Source of the DNA: Theristus sp. LFF4_11
Taxonomy: Eukaryota > Nematoda > Chromadorea > Monhysterida > Xyalidae
NCBI GenBank assembly: GCA_030248135.1
Contig: JASANC010004782.1
Span: forward strand, 1 to 64,000
Direction of reading: 5' to 3'
DNA: 64,000 bases
Made by a program: the position numbers and the translations under genes. Below are positions 45,611 through 58,219 of this stretch, piece by piece; positions within the stretch are counted from its first letter, which is position 1; each line of letters starts with the position of its first letter. The notes below the pieces were generated by a model. It was not told the origin of the DNA, made no database searches, and saw only the letters and a program-made list of their open reading frames with translations.

Positions 45611-48600
45611 ATACTCCTGTTTTTAATTGCTCCCGTGTCACTCAGTGGATCCCAGACCCAGACTACGAGAATACCGTAAAGTCTGACAGCTGAAACGGTA
45701 AGCTGTTGTAGCTCAAGAATCCACCCTGTCAAGATTTGCACAGAAAACACGAACTTTTATGAAAAACGACGAACTCTTCCTGATATTCGTTTTATAAAAC
45801 CTCCTCCCAAGTTTTCTAAGTCTTTTACACAAGATTCGTCTTTGACTCGAACAAGAGTCGTTCTTACAAACAGAAGCGCCAAAAATCCGCAACACCTACA
45901 TACTAACCAACCACATCGTGAGTATGCAAGGCGGAAGCACCAACGTACCAGCGTTATGCGGGCTCATCCTGTTTGTTTGTTTTATCAAAAACCAGTGAGT
46001 TATGGAGTGTGTCACTTTGGCCCAAAGTGCGTTGCATTGTGTTCCCTGTGTTCTTGTTTGAGCGTGAATCGCAGTGTTTGCAAATGTGGCGTATGTACAT
46101 TGAGGCAATCATGCATTTGAGTTCGCTTGGTGTTGATGACCGCCGCTGAAAAGTCCAAAGTCCCAGTGTTTTGTAAACTGAAGACTGCCTTTGTTCAATT
46201 TCTTTTAATTTTGTATCAGGTGATCCTGAAAATGTCCCAAACGTAATTCAACTCATTTCTGCACTTGCAATCATTTGGCCGGTGCCCCGGCTGGGGCGGA
46301 CGCTAGTTTCACGCCTCATTTGTCACAACTGCCAACTTCATTCAATATCGCAAACTGCGAAGCACCCGCACTGGAGCCTGTGTTTGGCATTGTCGTATAA
46401 CCATTGCTTTCCCATGATTGGAAATTTGAGATTGTTTGGATGTTTTTGCAATTTTTGGTATTCATCATTATTATTTCCAGTAATTTGCGCGGTAATTTTT
46501 CTGACAAGTTCTTGTCAGTTTCAGTGTATGTTTTTTTGAGAAAATTGAACGGAGCTTGTTATAGAGGAAACGAATGCCTCGAAAAAGAAGTCAGTTTCCG
46601 CAAGATGCTGTTTTTTTACAAGGAAACCGACAATTTTCTTGTTCTCCATCTACCGCAGTCGTTTTTTCTGAGTTTATTGCCCGCAATTGTGCGCCACCGT
46701 GTTTCCATGGTTATCAAAGCCAGGTGATTGCAAAATCGACGCTGCGGCGGCTTGGCGTTCTTCACAAGTTTTGCCTGACTGCTTTTTTGCTTCCCGGTCG
46801 AGCTTTCAACTCGATTTCAAAAGGTCAAAAGACATTTCACCAACAGCAAAAGTAATTAACTGGACTCGATTTTGACACGTATACATACGGCAATAAGCAT
46901 AATTTCACGATCGTTAACACAAGAGAGTTCAAACTAAACGCGAAAGTCGACGACTGTCACGAACACAAGCGCAGACGCAGTCAAGTAGCCCAGTGCAGTC
47001 TGGCAGCGCATGCGTCCGCTCATAAAGCATCTGATTAGTAAAGCCAAGCCAGCTATGCCTTCGGTGTCTTTATGTGTCAGTTTAGCGTTTTTGATATCGG
47101 CAGACACGCGATGCGAGAAAATAACTAAAAAAGTGGCTCCAATGGTGGTGCTGGTGGTCAGTTTCTAATCTGGTTGCTTTCTCCAAAGCAAAGCAACAAG
47201 GGAAACGACGAATAAAGACGCCGAACGAATATATAAACAAGAGTTTCGTTGGCACAGTACAGTATCAATCAGTCTTAGCAGCACGCTCGCTCTCTGTCAT
47301 GTGCTGCCGCCGCCCATTGTGTTTGCAATTTGATTGACTTTGCACGCGCGCCCTGCCATGCCAGCGCACATGAAAAACCACCCAACAACGTCTTATTCGC
47401 AGTTTCGCCGTGGTGAAACCAAAGAAAAAACTTACACAGCCTACATAGCGGCTGTGTCTTTACATGAAAGCACCGAAAGTCGTAACCAGCATTGTCTGTA
47501 ACTGACGATTCCTTTTGATATCATGACACTTTCGCAATGTCTGCCATCATGTTTATTGTCAATAGTGCTTGCTTTCATTGCCTTCCGCCCAGATCGTTTA
47601 TTCACAGCTGCCTTTTTCACTTTGCGATGATTTCGGTCGTTTTCTCTGAGAATACTTGATTCTAACTGGATTGCACCACAATTGTGCGGCTTGAAAACAA
47701 TGTCGAAATAGAGATTGACACCGTAATTGCAGATTGTTTTCATCTGGTTGCTTTTTGCGCCGAATTTCATTATTTTATCATCCAGTGTGCGTTTCTTCAT
47801 CAGTGTAGTGATTCAAGGGTTGCACAGCAGCAACAAAAAGTGTCAAATTTTATTGGACAATAATGATTCACTGCGTTTTGATGCTGGCTGACATGATTCA
47901 AAACAGGCCAAAGAAAAAAACTCGGTGAAGTTATATTTTTAGTAGTCTCGTGCAACTATAAAAAGCTGAACTGCAAATTACAAACGGCCTTTAGTTGCGC
48001 AGCAGTCGCCAACTTTATTTTGTTGCAAAGCTGCGCGTTTAGCCGGATTGCGCCCTGAGGTGTATGCGGCGAGGTTGCCGAGTGGAAAGACGCAGCGAGC
48101 CAGTGATACTGCCGCAAGGCACGAAAGGCGCGGCATTACGCAAAACGCGTATGAAAGATAATGACAAGTCGCTACTAGCCTCTGCTAGGACGCTTATAAA
48201 TTACTTGTGATTAGCAACACCGCGCTCAAGCGCGTTGCCATGAAGCATGCACGCGCACTTTGCTTTGAACTCAATTTTTATTTATAAATTTCCCTTCTAA
48301 CCGTTCTTGACGTGCCTGTATGATTTTCTTGACCGTGAGTTATTATTACTCTTGCGTATTTTTATCTTATTGAATTCAATTCAGGTTTCGCACTTTGATG
48401 GTATTCTTAGGTGTATACGTTTTACAAGACTGCCAGGTTATTTTTACACTGCCAAGCTATAAAAGCGCAGTGAATTTTTCAGTTGATGGCGTTCAATTTC
48501 TTTTTGAAATGCACTCCGGAAAAAAATTGCTTGTCCATCTGAAACACCATAATTATTGGCTTTGAATCATTTTGTGATCTGCTCTATAATTTGCCCAACA

Positions 48601-49180
48601 ATTATCTCTGACAATTTCGATCCAACAGAGATAATTTTAACAGTGTTTTTGAAGAAAAAAACATTTGCAGTTTTCACGGGTAGTGAGTGATACACCTACA
48701 CAAAGCCACTGCTCGCCAGCGTTTCACTCATCGAATGCCACACAGCTGTGTCGTTTGTTGAAGAATAAGCGTCATGAGAACCATAACCCTTTTTTACTGT
48801 GATCTTATGTATGACACCACTGCGCAATTCCACTTGCTAAAACCAAAAATTTCAATACCGAACAAGAATTTTTCCATGAACCGTGAATAAATTCCAGACT
48901 GCAGACATTTTATTTGAAAGTGTCGCATGCGGCTATGTTTATGTATCTTTCATGGCTATGAATGAATGAAGGCTTAGAGATATGTGCTTGTTATTTGTCA
49001 ATGCTCTATTCTGCTGGGCAGACGCGGCTCGGATGCAATCGCCTTCTGTTTTATTTTCATGTTGTCTCTGAGCATCGTGAGTTCAGCTAATAATGCTTGG
49101 TCAGCAGTGAACTCTGTGCGTGCAGTTTGCTGTCTCATGCTTTGACGGAGGTGACAGGCTTTTGAAAACTTTTTCTATTT
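45611..49180. other. Long region without a supported gene
   Basis: AT-rich, with scattered ORFs that lack splice continuity or motifs. The TPM-domain gene's missing 5' exons may lie in its right part. A tRNA-like word (GCGAGGTTGCCGAGTGG) at 48,069 is not followed by a T-arm. Confidence 0.45.
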
Positions 49181-49188
49181 TGTAGTTT

Positions 49189-51296
49189 TTGAAAGCTTTC
49201 AAAAATGAACTGAACAAAAACGCCTCAAACTCCCACGGACCAACGAAACCAACAACAGTCGCAATAAGCAGCCCCGGCATGCAATGTGAGCAATGTCTGC
49301 TAGCGTTCACGAACATTATCGCCGCATTACATCAGCTGATGCGCGTTGATGCGCTCGCGTTGCGCAACATCCCGCAACTGGGCACACTGCGCTGCAGCGG
49401 CAAGGGCTACCACGACCACGTGGCGTCGCGCTTCGTCTGCGATCCAACGGACATCTTCGAGCGAACCAGGGCGAAACGTCTCGTGCAGGTGTTGGCGGAC
49501 AAATGGAACAACTGTGCCAAAAATGACTCGTGGCTGTTCGCGTCTGGTGAGCAGGCGAACGTCGACGACCAGTTGATGTTGCACTTCGAGGACGCTGGCC
49601 GGTCAAAACGAACACTGACCAGGCATCAGTCGCGCTATCCGCCCGCACCGTCGCAGTTCAATCGAATCTATCAGGCGACCGCTGCTGATCGGCAGTACAA
49701 CAAAACTTGGACCATCGGTGTGCTGGTCGTCAATGAGTTGCTGTTGAATCAGGTGAACTGAATGAGTGACGGCGTTATGCCTTTGGAGTGGATGTTTCGC
49801 GGCTCTGTTGATGACCCGTGCAGTCCGCCGCATCGATTGGATAAGTTGTAGAAACTTCGCTCAACTTTTCGTGTGCACGCCCAATACCGTGCAAAGGTTT
49901 CATGTTCCGATTTCACAACTTTGAGGTGACGAAAATGCGTTCAAAGAAAGTCATTTTGTTGCCAGAACTACAAATCTGAGCGCTGTGAGATCGAGCGTCA
50001 CCGTGCTGCGGCGCACGACGACGACGACACGTACAAAGAAACGGCACTGAGGCTTGCAGGCGACATTATCAGACGCATGTTCGTGGGCAGATCACTTGAA
50101 TTCAGTTTCATTTTAAAGCAGTCCACTCTGTTATAATGAAGTAAAGCGGCATTCATAAAGCAGTATTTAATGACGCATTGCTGTGGTAAAACAAAACAAA
50201 TAAATCAACAAATTATAGAAAATCGCAAAAAAATTAGGCTACCAGTGGTGGCACAACAATTTGTTGAGTAAACATACGCAGTGATAGAATTACACAGTTG
50301 GAGAGGCAAAAAAAACAAACCAAAAGCAGATGGTCAACAAGAGAGTGTCGCGTGGACCTGCTGCTGGTGGCGACCGCCAAGTACCAGTTCTGCAACGTGC
50401 ACGGGCCGCCGTGTTCGCCGCTGGAGCTCGACTGCAATCTGGTGACCAACAACGAGCCGACAATCATCGCCAGTTTCAGCAGTGACTTCAACAAATTCCT
50501 CACCGAGGGCGACCACCACCCGGCCTTGTTCAGTCAGCGGCCAACGCACGCGGCAAACAAACCGAGCAGCCGGTTCTTTTCGACCGCCTTGATCGACCCG
50601 TCCGACGGCGAGGGACAACTCGCGTTGCAGCTGATGCAGGTCGCCAGAACAATTTTCACTTTTTTTTATTTTCTAAGTTTTTTTAAAAAATCAGTCACTT
50701 GGTGAACTAGGGCCAGATGGGTCCTAAAGTATTGACAGAAAGGCTCTCGTTAACCGCAGAGAGTGATGGTTTTTTACAAACTTTTGAAAATAAGAACTTG
50801 AATTAAAAATGTGAATAGCATTGTGAAGCAAATTGTGAAGTGAATCAAGGAGTGAAGTAAACATGGTGATGGTGAAATGAACGCTAACCATTGATTTCAA
50901 CTATCTTGAAAGCCTGCATTTCGTGCCACCTTACAGGCCGTGCAAGCGTACCAGGAGGCGCTGCTCGACGCGCGCAAGTTCCACCGGTCGAATTTCCTGG
51001 GCGGCGGCGGCGCCGGCCACAGCATCCCCGACTGGGCGTGGGTGGTGTTTGCCGTTGCGACGGTGCTCGGTTTCGGCTGTGCCTATTTCGGCCATTGTAT
51101 CGGCAAGAATCAGTTCTTGAAGAAGTCCACCAATCGAACGCCGTATACGACACAGCGCAAACGCAAGGACTGGTCGGCCGGCTTTGGAGGCGGCATGATC
51201 AAGTTTGACAAACCGGGTGGCGCGACAGCAGCGGGCGCTGCATCCACTGCGAGACGCTCGGGAATGTTCGGACTTGTGAAAACGACAAAACAATAA
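49189..51296 (+). CDS. TPM-domain, MOLO-1-like single-pass membrane protein, 5' end unresolved
   Basis: Exons ending 49752 (start uncertain, at or after 49189), 49966-50082, 50346-50639 and 50937-51296 join in frame. SRFVCDPTDIFERTRAKRLV, then KTWTIGVLVVNEL, LAGDIIRRMF|CRVDLLLVATAKYQFC and a following helical segment match the order of the TPM fold as found in nematode MOLO-1-type proteins. One membrane helix (WAWVVFAVATVLGFGCAYFG) and a basic cytosolic tail rich in Lys/Arg/Gly follow. MOLO-1 is an auxiliary subunit of levamisole-type acetylcholine receptors, so an extracellular TPM domain regulating a receptor is plausible but inferred. A signal peptide is expected in an exon not found. AATAAA at 51573-51578 would end the transcript. 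Confidence 0.65.
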
Positions 51297-51572
51297 ACCG
51301 CCAACGACACAAAGTACAGGAGCGCTGTGCGAGCGTGTCCGCACAATGTACATTGTATCACTTTACTGCACATCTCGCTTTCATCGACCTTGAAAAGAAC
51401 GCTTTGCGAACTTTCACGCGGTTTACCGAAATCTCATTTTTGTTATTCCGTGGCCTAACTATGTTTTCTGCTCCATCCGTTTTTTTTCTTTCCATGTATC
51501 ATGGTTGTGTGCGTTCATTTCACTTTTCAGCCCACATTTCCGTTCAAGATCAGCTATCATTTTGATAAAACA

Positions 51573-51578
51573 AATAAA
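51573..51578 (+). terminator. AATAAA poly(A) signal of the TPM-domain gene
   Basis: The hexamer follows the stop codon by about 280 bases and ends 18 bases before the next mobile element. Confidence 0.45.
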
Positions 51579-51596
51579 GAACCAATAATACAATAT

Positions 51597-52840
51597 CTAA
51601 AAATGCGGAGGACGCATATAAAAGGAGGAATATGGCTTTGTGTAAGCAGTGAGAAACTTTTTTGCTTCACAACTATTTTCAAGTTTCTGATGTGGTACAC
51701 ACGGATACAAGTACATAAGAGCCATATTTTTGCGCCGTTTATTCACTATTTCGGTTGCATCAACTTCAACTTTTGCAAACTTCAACATTTGCGGTATTTC
51801 AGGCATTTAGCGACCACTAAAACCACTAAAATAACGATCAGACTTCAGATCGCTGATACTGGTTTGCCCAGGACAAAGTGTATCGCAGAGGCATTAGGGA
51901 ACGCAAGGTCTCATTTTGTGGCAAAGGCAACGACTCACGGGACAGACCTAGGTTTTTTTCAAAAAGTCGGTTCTGCAATTTGCAGAAATTTGGTAAAAAA
52001 TTTCTGCAAATGAAATTTGGTTTCTGCAAATTTCAAAAACACGACAAAAATGGTTTTTGTGCTTGTTTAATGTCATTTTTTTCGCTCTGAGCATCATTTC
52101 TCAACGATGCGCAGAATTGCAATTGCCAATTGCATCGTTTTACCGCAGAATTTTTCAAATATTCAGAAAAAGAACACCAAAACCAAACCACATTGCCAAA
52201 CCAAACAAATCACCAATCATTCGTTTCAAATCATTCAACCTAATTCAGAGACTTCAAAGCGTTGCTGCAGATAAGCACATAAGCTTTATTGTTGATGACG
52301 TACGCACAGCTACATATGTAGGTACATACCAGTGACAAAAAGGTATTGTCTTCCGTTGATTTTCACCCTCCTCCCCCAGTTCCAAAAAACCCGAAGGTAC
52401 CAAAGTCCTGTAGATTGTTGTAGGAGGAGTGTGGATATTGGCTGAACCGTCCGTTCCGTGAGCCATTGCGTTCGCCACGAAAAGGGGACATTGCCTTCGC
52501 CACAAGAAGAGAACATTGCCTTCGCCAATGCATGCATCTGCGCAACGCTTTGTCCATGGCAAAGCAGTGTCAGTGATCGAAGATGTAATCTTTAATTTGG
52601 TAGTTTTATGTTACTATTTGCTCGAAATTCATCGAATGTAATAGTTTCGTTTGTCAAAAAATAAGAGGGCTACCATGTGCAACCGAAATAATAAACAAAC
52701 GGCGCAAAAATATGGCTCTTATGTACTTGTATCCGTGTGTACCACATCAGAAACTTGAAAATAGTTGTGAAGCAAAAAAGTTTCTCACTGCTTACACAAA
52801 GCCATATTCCTCCTTTTATATGCGTCCTCCGCATTTTTAG
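51597..52840. mobile_element. 1.24 kb non-autonomous element with ~165 bp terminal inverted repeats
   Basis: Arms 51597-51762 and 52678-52840 are nearly perfect inverted copies, starting CTAAAAATGCGGAGGACGCA and ending CGCATTTTTAG. The interior has no transposase; it includes tandem ATTGCCTTCGCCA(C/A) words at 52486-52535. Flanking bases (AATAT / ATAAT) do not give a clear target duplication. It looks like a foldback or MITE-type DNA element inserted just after the TPM gene. Confidence 0.85.
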
Positions 52841-53289
52841 ATAATATTCTGACTTTTACATAATTCCCAAAATCGGACAAAATTCAGAATGCGTTGGGCA
52901 TATATTCTTCCGAACTTCCCATTCGGCTTACAGCGCACTGATTTCATTTTTCGTTTTTGAGAGATGTCGCTCGTCAGCGTCCACGGCCGATTTACCCGAA
53001 ATCGTCACGATTCAGTATCTAAAACTGTGCTCCTTTAAGAAATCTAAGCCAAAATCCCTGATCAGCGCATTGAATTACGTTGGACTCCACAGGTCTCCTG
53101 TTTGTTTTGTTTTTGGACCGATTTCGCCAGTTTCCACGGCTGATTCGTCACGACTTTGGTTACGAATTTGCCGTTTTTATAATTTTGTTTGTTTCAACTA
53201 ATTATGTCCTTGAATTTGAGGGTTGCTACGCATTGTATTCGTCCTGTTGGTGCAGGCCAGGGGTTTTAATGCGCTGTGTCTGAAAAGGT
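52841..53289. other. Spacer between foldback element and satellite
   Basis: No gene supported; the ORF at 53080-53283 has no splice or motif support. Confidence 0.45.
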
Positions 53290-55480
53290 CGGGGAAAAAA
53301 TTTAACTAAATTTTCAGAATCTACGAATGAAACTATCGTGAGAAACGTTTTTGATCGACTGCAAAAACGTTTCGAAGGTGAAATTTGAATTTCAGACAAA
53401 AATTGAAAGGGCGACATTTGAAACCAGGTCAAAACCTTCGAAATTTTGAAAATGCCCAATTTTTTGCCCAAAAAAGGATCGTGGCAAAAAAGTAATTGAA
53501 TTTTTAAAATCTACGGATGAAATTTTCAAAACCTACGAATGAAATTACCCCAGGAAACTATTTTGTTCGGTTATGAAACAACTTTAGACAAAAATTGCCC
53601 ATTTTTTGCCCAAAAAGGGTCGGGGCAAAAAAGTAACCGGACTTTCAAAATCTACAGCTGAAATTACCACAGGAAACTTTTTTCGGTTACGAAACAATTT
53701 CAGACAAAAATTGAAAGGGCGACATTTGAAACCAGGTCAAAACCTTCGAAAATTTGAAAATGCCCAATTTTTTGCCCAAAAAAGCCGTGGCAAAAAAAGT
53801 AGTTGAATTTTCAAAATCTACGGATGAAATTACCCCAGGAAACTATTTTGTTCGGTTATGAAACAACTTTAGACAAAAATTGTCCATTTTTGCCCAAAAA
53901 GGGTCGGCGCAAAAAAGTAACCGGACTTTCAAAATCTACAGCTGAAATTACCCCCGGTTAATTTTTTTTGTTCGGTCATGAAACAATTTCAGACAAAAAT
54001 TGAAAGGGCGACATTTGAAACCAGGTCAAAACCTTCGAAAATTTGAAAATGCCCAATTTTTTGCCCAAAAAAGGCCGTGGCAAAAAAGTAGTTGAATTTT
54101 CAAAATCTACACATGAAAATACCCCAGGAAACTATTTTGTTCGGTTATGAAACAACTTTAGACAAAAATTGCCCATTTTTGCCCAAAAAGGGTCGGGGCA
54201 AAAAAGTAACCGGACTAACCGCAAAAAAGTAACAATTACAGACAAAATTGAAAGGGCGACATTTGAAACCAGGTCAAAACCTCCGAAATTTTGAAAATGC
54301 CCAATTTTTTGCCCCAAAAAAGGTCGTGGCAAAAAAGTAATTAAATTTTCAAAATCTACGGATGAAATTACCCCAGGAAACTATTTTGTTCGGTTATAAA
54401 ACAACTTTAGACAAAAATTGCCCAATTTTTAACCCAAAAAGGGTTGGGCAAAAAAGTAACCGGATTTTCAACATCTACAGCTGAAATTACCCCAGAAAAC
54501 TTTTTTGTTCGGTCATGAAACAATTTTAAACAAAAATTGAAAGGGCGACATTTGAAACCAGGTCAAAACCTTTGAACTTTTGAAAATTCCCAATTTTTTG
54601 CCCAAAAAAGGTCGTGGCAAAAAAGTAATTGAATTTTCAAAATCTACGGATGAAATTACCCCAGGAAACTATTTTGTTCGGTTATAAAACAACTTTAGAC
54701 AAAAATTGCCCAATTTTTAACCCAAAAAGGTTGGGCAAAAAAGTAACCGGATTTTCAACATCTACAGCTGAAATTACCCCAGGAAACTTTTTTGTTCGGT
54801 CATGACACAATTTTAAACAAAAATTGAAAGGGCGACATTTGAAACCATGTCAAAACCTTTGAACTTTTGAAAATGCCCAATTTTTTGCCCAAAAAAAGGG
54901 TCGTGGCAAAAAAGTAATTGAATTTTTAAAATCTACGGATGAAATTACCCCAGGAAACTATTTTGTTCGGTTATGAAACAACTTTAGACAAAAATTGCCC
55001 AATTTTTGCCCAAAAAGGGTCGGGGCAAAAAAAGTAACCGGATTTTCAACATCTACAGTTGAAATTACCCCGGGAAATTTTTTTGTTCGGTCATGAAACA
55101 ATTTCAGACAAAAATTGAAAGGGCGACATTTGAAACCAGGTCAAAACCTCCAAAATTTTGAAAATGCCCAATTTTTTGTCCCAAAAAAGTTCGGGGCAAA
55201 AAAGTAATCGGATTTTCAAAATCTACGGATGAAGTTACCCCAGGAAACTATTTTCTTCGGTTTTGAAACAACTTTAGACAAAAATTGAAAGGGCGAACAC
55301 TCAAAACCCAGTGAAAACCCTGCGAACTTTTAAAAATGCCCGATTTTTTACCCAAAAACAAGGTTTGGGTAAAAAATTAACCCAATTTCCGAAATCTCCG
55401 GATGGAATTACCCCAGGAAACATTTTTGTTTGACTGTCAAAATGTCGCAGGTAAAAATTGAAAGGGGTAACACATCTTGA
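53290..55480. repeat. Satellite of ~290 bp units, about seven to eight copies
   Basis: The word GGGCGACATTTGAAACCA recurs near 53,410, 53,717, 54,006, 54,252, 54,543, 54,828 and 55,121, spacing 246-307 bases. Each unit contains two half-units: AATCTACGGATGAAATTACCCCAGGAAACTATTTTGTTCGGTTATGAAACAA and a variant with ACAGCTGAAATTACC and CGGTCATGAAACAATTTCAG, so the unit is itself a duplicated ~145 bp monomer. Edge units are more diverged. There is no coding capacity. Confidence 0.92.
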
Positions 55481-56002
55481 TGACATAGCTGAAAAAAAAG
55501 GAGACAGAAGAATAAGTAACCAAGATTTCAGAATAGGTAATTCGCGTCTAGAACGTAGGTAAAGAAGTCTGGCGGAAATTTTTCTTCGGCACAGTTTGCA
55601 ACTTTGGCAGGTCTCTTCGTGTGCACAGTATCAAGTTTGCAGCATGTATGTACGTTGCTGCAGGACAGCGACTAAATTTTGAAAACGCGCGTAGGTCCAT
55701 ATTCAGCCATATAATGCGTGATGCGCTGTCCGCTCGCTTCGCTCGCTCGCGCATCCGCATGATATGTTTGTTCAAACCTGTCACTTTTTATCGGATAATA
55801 CAGACCTCGCCAAAAAAAAGAACAAGGTCGTTATGTGTCAGAAAACATATTTGGCCATAAATGGGATGTTTGATTTCAGCTCACCAAATACAGTCGTTCT
55901 TCTTTGTAAAAGTAATTCATTAAGTTTCGCATTTTGTATTTTGCAAAAAATGGACAAGTTTAAACTAACATACAATACAAGTTCGAGTTCGGCACGATTG
56001 CA
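55481..56002. other. Spacer downstream of the minus-strand secreted protein gene
   Basis: No gene supported. It holds the 3' flank of the gene at 56003-57243. Confidence 0.45.
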
Positions 56003-57243
56003 TCAACCCTCAAAGCGCAGCGCACTCTGACTGCAGTGGCCGATTTCCTGCTGATGCCCGTGCAAGTAGTCTCTAATCACCACCGACGCGCCTCGATTCG
56101 ACGGCTGCAACTGAATGTCGGTCACCAGTTTGTACTGGTCGCGCGGCTGAAGCTTCACGAACGTCAACTCGGTCGGCATGTTCGAGAGCAAGTGCCCGCG
56201 GTGCACCTCGATCGCTTGCGGGTACAGGGTGGCGTTGCATCGCGGGTATCGCGGGTCGACCAGCAGCTTTGCGGTCACTGCCAACGACCGCACTGGCAGG
56301 TTGAACGCTTCGTAGCGCACCGCGGCAGTCACGGCCGATAGTTTAGAGGAGACGATTCTCGCGTTGAACAGTTTCTCGTTGCAGCTGCTGTATTTGTCCG
56401 TGCACGACCAAGCGACCGAGTGAAACGTGCACACGCGCACGAGCGACCGCAGGTCTGGAAGGGCGGAGTCGTGGTGCGAGTGATGATCATCACTTGCAGT
56501 GCTGACTGGAGCCACGTACTCGAGTTGCAGTTCAATTAGATACCTGGAAATTAGTCGAAAACTAATTTGAGTTGTTTTTTTACGTAGTCGGACAAAGTTA
56601 TGCGTCAAAATCAAGTCTGGAAACCAGCTACAGACAGAGCACACACACTTATAGCAAAATTGGTATGGTTCGACTGTTTTTCATTCAAGGTGAAAACGCC
56701 ATACCATTTATGCGGCACTATTTCATACTGGGTAACGTCGATCTGTTTTCGATAGCCAGACGAGAACGTCGTCAAATTCGCGATGCTGTTCTGCTCATCA
56801 TCATCAAAGTCAAACTGCTGTCTCTCACCGTCCAACTGGTTATTCTCAAGAATTTGCAGCGAAAACGATTTCGTGTTTCTCGGCACCGTAACTTTCCAGA
56901 TCGGCAGCGGAACAAACGGCGTCGTCGTCGTCGGTGGCTCGGTGCTCGTGGAAGTGGTGGCAAACAAAGGCTCTACCGGGGCATTGTTCGATTGAAAGAA
57001 CACTTGCTGCTGCTGCTGCAGCGGAACAAAATTCTGCTGATGTTGCTGAATTTGCTGAATTAACGGCATTTTGCCACTCTTTTTGTAGAAACCTCCTTTA
57101 TATTTGACGTTCCACTGTTCTTCATCTTCCGTTTCGCTGTACGAGAAGAATACGTCACTGCCGGGGTGTTCTGGACACACGAAATCGGCGCTTGTGAAAA
57201 GTTTCATCGACAAAACAACGGTCAAAATTGTCCAGGGTATCAT
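56003..57243 (-). CDS. Unrecognised secreted protein (379 aa)
   Basis: Exons 56645-57243 and 56003-56543 join in phase to 379 codons plus stop. A signal peptide (MIPWTILTVVLSMKLFTSAD) opens the protein. The N-terminal half has a Gln-rich stretch, a Thr/Pro linker (TSTSTEPPTTTTPFVPLPIW), then KVTVPRNTKSFSLQILENN and YEIVPHKWYGVFTLNE, which suggests a beta-sandwich. The second exon has four cysteines in pairs (VRVCTF, WSCTDKYSSC, RCNATLYPQ) and long beta-like stretches. I do not recognise the family. Divergently placed 1 kb from the MAM-like pair, it may share an extracellular-matrix role, but that is only context. Confidence 0.7.
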
Positions 57244-58219
57244 AGTTCAGTTATCGTGAGTCTGTTTTTTGTTATTTCACAGGAAAATAATTTTTACTGA
57301 AAGGTTGAAAAAAGCAGGCAAGTGCATGCGTGCAACACAGTGCGCGTGTTGAACTTGACTGAAAATTTTATTGCGCTGCATCAATGTGACATCAATCAAA
57401 ATCTTTTTATTCGTGCAATTTTTCAATAATAACATGCGTTTAGCAATCACTTTCTATTGTAGTATTTTCTATCATTTCCGCTTATAAAAAATTACTCACA
57501 ACGCTTTTTAGTATCGCTCAACTCCCGTTTGTTGGTTTGGTGCTCATTCGGTTAAATTTAAATTTTCTCATGAAATCTTGAATTCCGACATTTTCTTCAT
57601 GAATGTGACAAATTTTCGATTTCAAAACACATGAGAAAAATGTTATCGTGACTTAATGCAAGTTACAAAATTACAAATGGGAGAACAAACAAATTGGAAA
57701 AATACCTGACATAAAACGGTCAAAATCGTTCAGTCGGAGTTGCAATTTGCAAATAGCTTTACAAACATAACACTTTTTTAGCAAATTTTGGAATTGAATA
57801 AAATTCACTCCCAGCGTTGATTAATTTGTCAGCGTTCATTAGCATAAGGAGAAAACAGCAAAACAAAAAAGTCACTCACAAACTGCACAATACGGCAGTG
57901 ACGTTTTAGTTTTAACGATTTACCGCATGATTTGCATGCATCGCATTGGAGTTGAATAAAACCTTACACGAAAAAAGCATCACGTCTAATCACACAACTT
58001 GGACAACATTTACAAATTATACGTGCTATTTTTTGCTCCTTTCGGAAACTTTTTGAAATGACGAACGAAATGCCAATCTGATAGCCTTTATTTGCTGCTG
58101 CTTTAGTAGCTTCTTTACCGAGACGCTGTGAAAGTGAAACTTCTAATTGCATTATTTTACAACTAGTACAGTTCTGTTGCATGATTTTTCATTGTTACAA
58201 TCAGTCAGTCATATTCTCA
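57244..58219. other. Divergent intergenic region
   Basis: Upstream of both the minus-strand secreted gene and the plus-strand MAM-like gene A. It is AT-rich; no gene or RNA is seen. Confidence 0.5.

Noticed and set aside
48067..48140. tRNA-like sequence starting GCGAGGTTGCCGAGTGG
   Set aside because: It resembles the 5' half of a Leu/Ser tRNA, but no anticodon arm or GGTTCGAATCC-type T-arm follows and the acceptor stem does not close.
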